NCBI RefSeq assembly: GCF_003721565.1
Contig: NZ_RJJE01000002.1
Span: forward strand, 62,001-126,000
Source: Rufibacter immobilis
GTDB lineage: Bacteria > Bacteroidota > Bacteroidia > Cytophagales > Hymenobacteraceae
Reading direction: 5' to 3'
DNA length: 64,000 nt
The position numbers and the translations under genes were made by a program. Below the pieces are notes generated by a model. It saw nothing but the letters and a program-made list of their open reading frames with translations, searched no databases and was not told where the DNA came from. This document shows, piece by piece, positions 59,112 to 64,000 of this stretch (positions within the stretch are counted from its first letter, which is position 1; each line of letters begins with the position of its first letter).

Positions 59112-59152
59112 GCTGATTTTGGCCTCATTCTGGAAAAAGAGCCGCTAAACGC
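59112..59152. repeat. 40-bp palindromic repeat, copy 29 (asymmetric)
   Basis: gctgattttggcctcattct is worn; ggaaaaagagccgctaaacgc is conserved. It lies 10 nt from the GIN-gene stop. Confidence 0.83.
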
Positions 59153-59161
59153 TTTTTGGGG

Positions 59162-59891
59162 CTAACCGCGCTTCCTCACAGAGCCGCTGCCGCTCACCCG
59201 GCTGTCTACGTTGGGCGAACCATGGTAAGTCACCCGGCCGCTGCCGCTGATGCTGGATTTTAAAGAGGAGGTAGCGTTGATCTCACAGGAGCCAGAACCG
59301 CTGATGCTCACTTTGGCGTCTGAGGTTTTAAACTCATACCCCTTCATGGAGCCGGAGCCGCTCACCGAGATGACGCTTTGTTTTCCTTCGCCGCTCAACA
59401 GAATGCTGCCGGAGCCCGCGATACGGCTGGTGACTTCCTCCACCGTGGCATTCAACTGTATGGCACCAGAGCCGCTCACGGCCAAGTCTAAAGAAGAAGC
59501 CTGGAAGGTTCCCTCGCCCTTGATTTTACCGGATCCACTCACGCTCAGGCCGTCTACCGTTGGCACGGTGATGTAGATGGTGAGCCTGTCTTTGTCTGAG
59601 GTAAACCAATTATTTTCCTTGTACTCGTCTTTTCTTATTAATGATGAGGCGGCCACTTTCAACTTTGAGATCCAGTTGGCTCATTTGCTCCTTATTGCCC
59701 TCTATGCGCAGGCTTTGGGTGTTTCCCTGCCTCAGGATGACATTGGCCGGATAAGCCAACCCGATTTTTCTGAAGGGAGCCACATTGCGGGTCTCTTCAT
59801 CTTCGGTTTGAGGGGCACCGGCTTTGAAGGAAGAAAGCGTTGCGAAGAGGGCCAGCACAGCCAGCAAAGGGAGGATAGACAGTTTTTTCAT
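59162..59891 (-). pseudogene. GIN-domain (DUF2807) protein gene, frameshifted
   Basis: Two frames on the minus strand together make one DUF2807 (putative auto-transporter adhesin head GIN) protein. 59891-59610 gives a signal peptide (MKKLSILPLLAVLALFATL) and the first part of the domain, ending prematurely after LIINKKRRVQGK. 59662-59162 continues as DEYKENNWF and then the Ser-Gly-Ser-Gly-rich beta-helical repeats (SGSGKIKGEG, SGSGAIQLN, SGSGSILLS). Removing one A from the run AAAA (plus-strand T's at 59630-59633) restores LIINKKDEYKENNWF. Either a sequencing error, a true disruption, or rarely a programmed frameshift. Role when intact: unknown, exported. Confidence 0.75.
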
Positions 59892-60019
59892 GGCAGTTGG
59901 GTTAGGTTTCGTTCTAAAGATGGCAAGTAACTACCAAGGGTTGCTTCTACCCTGAAAATATTTTTTTGATTATCAGGAACATTCCCCATCTGCCCCGCAA
60001 CCCTGCCACACTATGTATG

Positions 60020-60059
60020 CTGTTTAGCGCCTCTTTTTCCAAAAACGGCCCCTAAACAG
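60020..60059. repeat. 40-bp palindromic repeat, copy 30 (symmetric, extended)
   Basis: ctgtttagcgcctcttttt / aaaaacggcccctaaacag, flanks atg/cat (60017-60062). Confidence 0.93.
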
Positions 60060-60070
60060 CATGCACCTAA

Positions 60071-60108
60071 ACACGTGAGGCTGCCTTGAGAAAGGCAGCC
60101 TCACGTGT
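60071..60108. terminator. perfect 17-bp hairpin after the fasciclin gene
   Basis: acacgtgaggctgcctt (60071-60087) pairs exactly with 60092-60108 around gaga. It begins 19 nt after the fasciclin stop on the minus strand. The U tail is weak. Confidence 0.65.
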
Positions 60109-60127
60109 ACATTCACTGATGCGTATA

Positions 60128-60643
60128 CTATAGTTGGGAAGTGACCGCTGGCTGAAAAGCTCCATTCAGGCGGTGCCACACACCGTTGGCATAAAGCTGG
60201 TCAGTTTCTTTCAGGCGTACTCCACTCACAATGACAGCACCTTTCTTACGGCAGATGCGCAGGTTGTTTCCGCTCAGCGCCTTTAGATCATGGCCGTCGC
60301 GCAGGTCTTCGGCGGTTAAGTGGCCTTTCACTATGTGCTGTTCCAGAAAAGCCCTGAGCTGTTCTGGTGTGTCTGCGGCGTGCTGTTGCAACACTTGCAT
60401 AGACGGGGCAAACAAGGTATGTTCTTCGTTGCTGGAAAGAACCGGCATGAGGCCCGCCTTGGTAATGAGGTCTAGCAACAACTGGTCTTTTTGGGCAATG
60501 CCTTCGCCCAGGCTCATGCGGGCTACTTCGGTGGTAGCGGCTACTTCGGCCATAAAGGTCTGCGCCTCGGTCTTGGTGGCCTGTAGGCCCAGCCAGAGCA
60601 CTAAAGCCAGAAATATCTTCGGATAATCAAACAATCGCTTCAT
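60128..60643 (-). CDS. fasciclin domain protein
   Basis: A 171-residue exported protein with one fasciclin (FAS1) domain. Seen: signal peptide region FLALVLWLGLQATKTEA, then LLDLITKAGLMPVLSSNEEHTLFAPSMQVLQQ, LRAFLEQHIVKGHLTAEDLRDGHDLKALSGNNLRI and VIVSGVRLKETDQLYANGVWHRLNGAF, the conserved FAS1 blocks. FAS1 domains mediate adhesion outside the cell. It stands alone on the minus strand. Confidence 0.88.
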   Translation of the reverse strand: MKRLFDYPKIFLALVLWLGLQATKTEAQTFMAEVAATTEVARMSLGEGIAQKDQLLLDLITKAGLMPVLSSNEEHTLFAPSMQVLQQHAADTPEQLRAFLEQHIVKGHLTAEDLRDGHDLKALSGNNLRICRKKGAVIVSGVRLKETDQLYANGVWHRLNGAFQPAVTSQL

Positions 60644-60731
60644 CTCTCTCCCCTTTAAATCTCCTGTAATACAATAGTATACGCAGATTTAAAGAAAATA
60701 GATGTAGCGTCCCCTCTACAATAAATACAAA

Positions 60732-61355
60732 TCAGGAGCCAATAATAGCCTGAAAGAAGCCCAAAATTTGGCTGGGTACCAGAAGCACACTTACCAGAAA
60801 CCCGAAGGCCGCGCCATAAAAGTGCGCGCTGTGGTTAATGCCGTCATTCCCTCTCTTGCTCAGGTAATAGGAGTAGCCCAGATACAACGCCCCAAAGATG
60901 TAGCCTTTGATGGGAATGGGAATAGGGAAAATAATGAGCTCTGTGAGCGGATTGAAGTAGATACTGGCGAAGATAATGGCCGCCACACCACCGGAAGCCC
61001 CCAAAGAATAGTAGCGGCTATCGTTCTTGTGTTTGATGAGCGTGGGAATATCTGACACCACAATGGCCGCCAGATACAGCAGCACATAGAAAATTGCCCC
61101 CATGGGGAACCCGAAGGCGCCCAGAAACACCTGTTCCACCACACCGCCAAACACGTAAAAAGAGAACATGTTGAAGAAGAGGTGCATGAAATCTGCGTGC
61201 AGAAACCCAGAGGTAAGCAGGCGCCACCACTCCTTGTCCCTGGCCACCGACTGCGGATGGTGCACCCAGTTCTCCATCAGGTTCTGGTTCTGCCAGGCAA
61301 ACAGAGACACCAGCACGGTTACCGCAATAAGAATAATGGTTATACTAAGGATCAT
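60732..61355 (-). CDS. rhomboid family intramembrane serine protease
   Basis: A 207-residue rhomboid with about six membrane helices. Seen: WWRLLTSGFLHADFMHLFFNMFSFYVFGG, LGASGGVAAII with Ser121 in GASGG, and GINHSAHFYGAAFGFLV with His178, the Ser-His dyad of rhomboid proteases (numbered from the ATG at 61355). A TTG two codons upstream is an alternative. It would cut membrane helices in the inner membrane; substrates are unknown. Confidence 0.9.
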   Translation of the reverse strand: MILSITIILIAVTVLVSLFAWQNQNLMENWVHHPQSVARDKEWWRLLTSGFLHADFMHLFFNMFSFYVFGGVVEQVFLGAFGFPMGAIFYVLLYLAAIVVSDIPTLIKHKNDSRYYSLGASGGVAAIIFASIYFNPLTELIIFPIPIPIKGYIFGALYLGYSYYLSKRGNDGINHSAHFYGAAFGFLVSVLLVPSQILGFFQAIIGS

Positions 61356-61397
61356 GTTCAAATAAGTTACTCCAGGAACCAGCCTTTTGACTCCCTT

Positions 61398-61437
61398 CCG
61401 TTTAGCGGCCGTTTTTCTAAAAACAGGCGCTAAACGA
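61398..61437. repeat. 40-bp palindromic repeat, copy 31 (symmetric)
   Basis: ccgtttagcggccgttttt / aaaaacaggcgctaaacg, between the polyprenyl synthetase stop and the rhomboid start. Confidence 0.92.
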
Positions 61438-61466
61438 AGCGCTGTTCTACCAGAACGGTGCTGTTA

Positions 61467-62441
61467 TTAATTGTCACGCTCAATGAGCTGAATGGCCAAT
61501 TCCCGAAGCAGTTCTTTTTTGCTGTTGAGCGCGTTGACATTGTTCAGGTGGTGCAGGCCTTTCTGAAAGTAATGGTTGATCTGGCTTTGGGTGATGTTCT
61601 GGATGTCCAGTTCATCATAAATCTCTTTCACCGCCTTCACTTTCTGATCCTCCTTCTCAGGCGAGAGAGTACCCTGCCATTTCTCCAGTTCTTTGCGCTG
61701 CGTGGCAGAGGCACGGTCCAGCGCAGTGAGTAGCAGGTACGTTTTCTTGTCTGAGACAATGTCTCCGCCCACCCGCTTGCCAAACTTGGCTTGGTCGCCG
61801 TACACGTCCAGCAGGTCATCGCGGAGCTGGAAGGCAATGCCCATGTTTATCCCGAACTCCTTCAGGTGGCGGGCATCTTCTGGCGTAGCGTTGTTGAGTA
61901 GCGCGCCCAGCTCCAGGCTGAAGCCCAGAAGCACGGCAGTCTTCAGTTTAATCATGTGCAGGTACTCCTCTATCTGCACATCTTGCCGGTTCTCAAAATT
62001 CATGTCCAGCTGCTGGCCTTCGCACACTTGGGCGGCACAGGTACTGAACAACTTTAGCACCACCGGAAGCTTCTCGGGCTCAATGTCCAGGAAGAACTCA
62101 TAGGCGCGCACCAACATCACGTCGCCACTCAAGATAGCGGTGCTGGTATTCCACTTTTCATGCACCGTGGCTTGCCCTCTGCGTAACGGGGCCTTGTCCA
62201 TGATGTCATCATGCATGAGCGTGAAGTTGTGGAAAACCTCTACGCCTATGGCGGGCATAAGGGCGTTGTCCACGTTGTCATGGAAGAGGTAAGCACCTAG
62301 CAGGGTAAGCAGCGGACGCACTCTTTTCCCGCCCATTTCCATTGTATAGCGGATTGGCGCATACAGCTCCTCTGGATTTTGCCCGTACTGGAGCGTGGAC
62401 AACTGCTGGCGAATGCGTTCTGAGAATTGTGAAATATCCAC
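61467..62441 (-). CDS. polyprenyl synthetase (isoprenyl diphosphate synthase)
   Basis: A 324-residue trans-prenyl diphosphate synthase. Seen: GGKRVRPLLTLLGA, first aspartate motif DDIMD at residues 78-82 in HDDIMDKAPLRRGQ, and second motif LRDDLLDVYGD, then KRVGGDIVSDKKTYLL. Chain-length control residues upstream of DDxxD (HNFTLMH) are not diagnostic; it may be geranylgeranyl or octaprenyl type for quinone or undecaprenyl-linked synthesis. The start codon is GTG at 62441. Confidence 0.9.
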   Translation of the reverse strand: MDISQFSERIRQQLSTLQYGQNPEELYAPIRYTMEMGGKRVRPLLTLLGAYLFHDNVDNALMPAIGVEVFHNFTLMHDDIMDKAPLRRGQATVHEKWNTSTAILSGDVMLVRAYEFFLDIEPEKLPVVLKLFSTCAAQVCEGQQLDMNFENRQDVQIEEYLHMIKLKTAVLLGFSLELGALLNNATPEDARHLKEFGINMGIAFQLRDDLLDVYGDQAKFGKRVGGDIVSDKKTYLLLTALDRASATQRKELEKWQGTLSPEKEDQKVKAVKEIYDELDIQNITQSQINHYFQKGLHHLNNVNALNSKKELLRELAIQLIERDN

Positions 62442-62563
62442 AGAGATAATTTTAGCTAAAGGGTAAAAATCTGGCTGCAGCTTTTGGAAACAGCTTCTTT
62501 ACTTGCTCAAAGCTACAGTAAAATAAAGAAACAGCCTTTTTGTTTTTGTGTTTAGTTAAAAAA

Positions 62564-62603
62564 GCGTTTAGGGGCGCTTTTTGGAAAAAGAGCCCCTAAA
62601 CGC
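62564..62603. repeat. 40-bp palindromic repeat, copy 32 (symmetric, extended)
   Basis: gcgtttaggggcgcttttt / aaaaagagcccctaaacgc; flanks aaaa/tttt extend it to 62560-62607, 24 nt from the ribonuclease R stop. Confidence 0.94.
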
Positions 62604-62626
62604 TTTTCAGGGTGAGCAGCAACCTG

Positions 62627-64000
62627 CTATTTCTTTACCACATCAATCAGTTCAAGGTCAATGGTACGCTCCAGCACGTTGGCCGCTTTCACTTCCACTA
62701 TGACCTCATCCCCGAAGGAAATGATGCGCTTGTTGTTCTGCCCAATGAGGCGATAATTAGCGGCATCAAGCTCATAGAAATCGTCTTGCAGGTCTGCCAG
62801 CCGCACCATGCCCTCGCATTTGTTCTCCTCAATCTCCACGTACATGCCCCATTCCGTTAGGCCAGAGACAATGCCTTTGAACTGCTGCCCAAGGAACCCG
62901 CTGATGTACTCCACCTGCTTGAACTTGATAGAGGCCCGCTCTGCGTCTGCCGCGCGTTTCTCCATGTCTGAGGAATGCAGACTGCGTTCTTCAAACTCTT
63001 CCTTCTCTGCGGTGAAGTCTTTGTGCTGGTACAGGTCAATGAGGCGGTGGGCCATCATGTCTGGGTACCGCCTGATGGGCGAGGTAAAGTGCGAGTAGTG
63101 CGCAAACGCCAACCCAAAGTGCCCTTCAGCCTCTGTGCTGTATTTGGCTTTGGCCATGGTTCTGATGGCCAGGTTCTGCAATACGCTCTGTTCCGGCTTG
63201 CCTTCAGTTTGGCTGGCCAGTTTGTTCAGTTCCTTGGAGATGTCCTTGCCTTCCTCCAGGTCAACCTTATAGCCGAACTTACGCGCGAACACCGAGAAGT
63301 TCATGAGTTTCTCCGGGTCTGGAGCACCGTGCGTACGGTACACCATGGTCAGTTTCTTGGGCCCTTTCTTGAGCTTGTACACGTGCTCGGCCACGTACTT
63401 GTTGGCCAGCAGCATGAACTCTTCAATGAGCTTGTGCGCGTCTTTGCGTTCTTTCACGTACAGGTGCAGCGGCTTGCCGTTCTCGTCCAGCTTGAATTTT
63501 ACTTCAATGGTCTCAAAGTTCACGGCTCCGTTCTTAAAGCGCTTGTCTTTGAATTTCTTGGCCAGTTCGTTCAGCTTCAGAATCTCCGTGGAGAAATCAC
63601 CCTCGCCGGTTTCAATCACCTGCTGGGCTTCTTCATAGGCAAACCTGCGGTCTGAGTGGATGATGGTGCGGCCAATCCAGTAATCATGGATCTTGGCGTT
63701 TTCATCTATCTCAAACACCACGGAGAACGTGAGTTTGTCTTCATTGGGCCGAAGGGAGCACAACCCGTTAGACAGGCGCTCCGGTAACATAGGAATGGTT
63801 CTGTCTACCAAGTACACAGAGGTGGCTCTGCGGTAGGCTTCTTTCTCCAGTCTGCTGCCCGGGCGCACGTAATGCGTTACGTCTGCAATGTGCACCCCAA
63901 TCTCCCAGTTTCCGTTTTCCAGCTGCTGCACACTCAGGGCATCGTCAAAGTCTTTGGCGTCTGCGGGGTCAATGGTGAAGGTGGTTACGTCTCTGAAGTC
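62627..64000 (-). CDS. rnr: ribonuclease R (partial, 5' end outside the window)
   Basis: The C-terminal 457 codons of RNase R, a 3'-to-5' exoribonuclease; the gene continues past base 64000. Seen: the catalytic RNB signature TIDPADAKDFDDA immediately inside the edge, GVHIADVTHYVRPGS, LDREAYRR-type LEKEAYRRATSVYL, HFTSPIRRYPDMMAHRLI and a C-terminal S1 domain beginning EYISGFLGQQFKGIVSGLTEWGMYVEIEENKCEGMVRL. The protein ends without the long Lys-rich tail of E. coli RNase R. The real start must lie upstream of the window. Confidence 0.93.
   Translation of the reverse strand, partial: DFRDVTTFTIDPADAKDFDDALSVQQLENGNWEIGVHIADVTHYVRPGSRLEKEAYRRATSVYLVDRTIPMLPERLSNGLCSLRPNEDKLTFSVVFEIDENAKIHDYWIGRTIIHSDRRFAYEEAQQVIETGEGDFSTEILKLNELAKKFKDKRFKNGAVNFETIEVKFKLDENGKPLHLYVKERKDAHKLIEEFMLLANKYVAEHVYKLKKGPKKLTMVYRTHGAPDPEKLMNFSVFARKFGYKVDLEEGKDISKELNKLASQTEGKPEQSVLQNLAIRTMAKAKYSTEAEGHFGLAFAHYSHFTSPIRRYPDMMAHRLIDLYQHKDFTAEKEEFEERSLHSSDMEKRAADAERASIKFKQVEYISGFLGQQFKGIVSGLTEWGMYVEIEENKCEGMVRLADLQDDFYELDAANYRLIGQNNKRIISFGDEVIVEVKAANVLERTIDLELIDVVKK

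Larger units (their letters stand above)
58797..59161. other. 365-nt gene-free interval with four hairpin structures
   Basis: It contains palindromic repeat copy 28 (58817-58857), a 20-bp hairpin (58911-58956), an inverted repeat with 30-nt arms (58980-59081) and worn repeat copy 29 (59112-59152). No gene is seen. The genes on either side are convergent. Confidence 0.6.

Noticed and set aside
1-64000. tRNA, rRNA, CRISPR arrays, integrases or transposases
   Set aside because: I found no cloverleaf ends, no rRNA-like segments, no regularly spaced repeats with spacers and no mobile-element enzymes. A tRNA scan would settle the tRNA question.

Overview
The window is chromosomal DNA of a Bacteroidota bacterium, most likely Cytophagales/Hymenobacteraceae (Rufibacter- or Nibribacter-like). 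This is an inference from gene content: DUF4270 lipoprotein, DUF1800/DUF1501 pair, DUF5687 ABC permease, LptC next to a CNNM/CorC (GldE-like) protein and type III pantothenate kinase, a DksA-like protein without zinc cysteines, and TAnnTTTG-type promoter boxes. I see no phage, plasmid, transposase, CRISPR array, rRNA or tRNA. Genes are ordinary core and envelope functions in short operons on both strands.

Layout. 0.2-5.1 kb (minus): acyl-CoA dehydrogenase, zinc metallopeptidase, RfaE2, a flippase-like membrane protein, PanD, PanC. 5.3-13.2 kb (plus): stand-alone glycogen-synthase N-domain, DUF4270 lipoprotein, GlmS, DUF1800-DUF1501 pair. 13.2-25 kb (mixed): RidA, BrkB-like, GltX, AIM24, GH3, LptB, GH25 lysozyme, GerW-like, RecJ, a 38-aa membrane protein, a PH-domain protein. 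25-36.1 kb (minus): TPR protein, SurA/PpiD-like isomerase, CNNM/CorC protein, 54-aa membrane protein, LptC, outer-membrane protein, CoaX, pseudouridine synthase, ScpB, DksA-like; mostly one long operon read from 36.1 kb down to 27 kb. 36.4-42.6 kb: DUF3575 protein, RibH, YfgM-like, PdhA, RecF, DUF721, thioesterase. 42.6-49.1 kb (minus): cardiolipin synthase, YdjM-like, serine hydrolase, ABC ATPase plus permease. 49.8-53.1 kb (minus): ECF sigma factor with a membrane partner, glutamate dehydrogenase. 53.2-58.8 kb (plus): M28 peptidase, HTTM protein, patatin-barrel fusion. 59.2-64 kb (minus): frameshifted GIN-domain protein, fasciclin, rhomboid protease, polyprenyl synthetase, ribonuclease R (cut by the window edge).

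The most striking feature is not a gene. A palindromic repeat of about 40 bp (GTTTAGNGGCTCTTTTT - short loop - AAAAAGAGCCNCTAAAC) occurs about 31 times, roughly every 2 kb, nearly always between genes and often touching a stop codon. One copy lies in frame inside the CNNM/CorC gene. The bases outside the core differ from copy to copy yet often stay self-complementary, so the hairpin grows with locus-specific arms. There is also an asymmetric subfamily with one conserved and one diverged arm. Other unexplained structure: two 216-nt direct repeats flanking the ECF sigma operon, a REP-like cluster of four short palindromes beside one of them, a cluster of DnaA-box-like sites at 46.9 kb, and two overlapping perfect hairpins after glmS.

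The genes link mainly through envelope building: LPS (RfaE2, LptB, LptC), peptidoglycan precursor (GlmS), lipid metabolism (cardiolipin synthase, polyprenyl synthetase, thioesterase), folding (PpiD-like), and CoA synthesis (PanC, PanD, CoaX).
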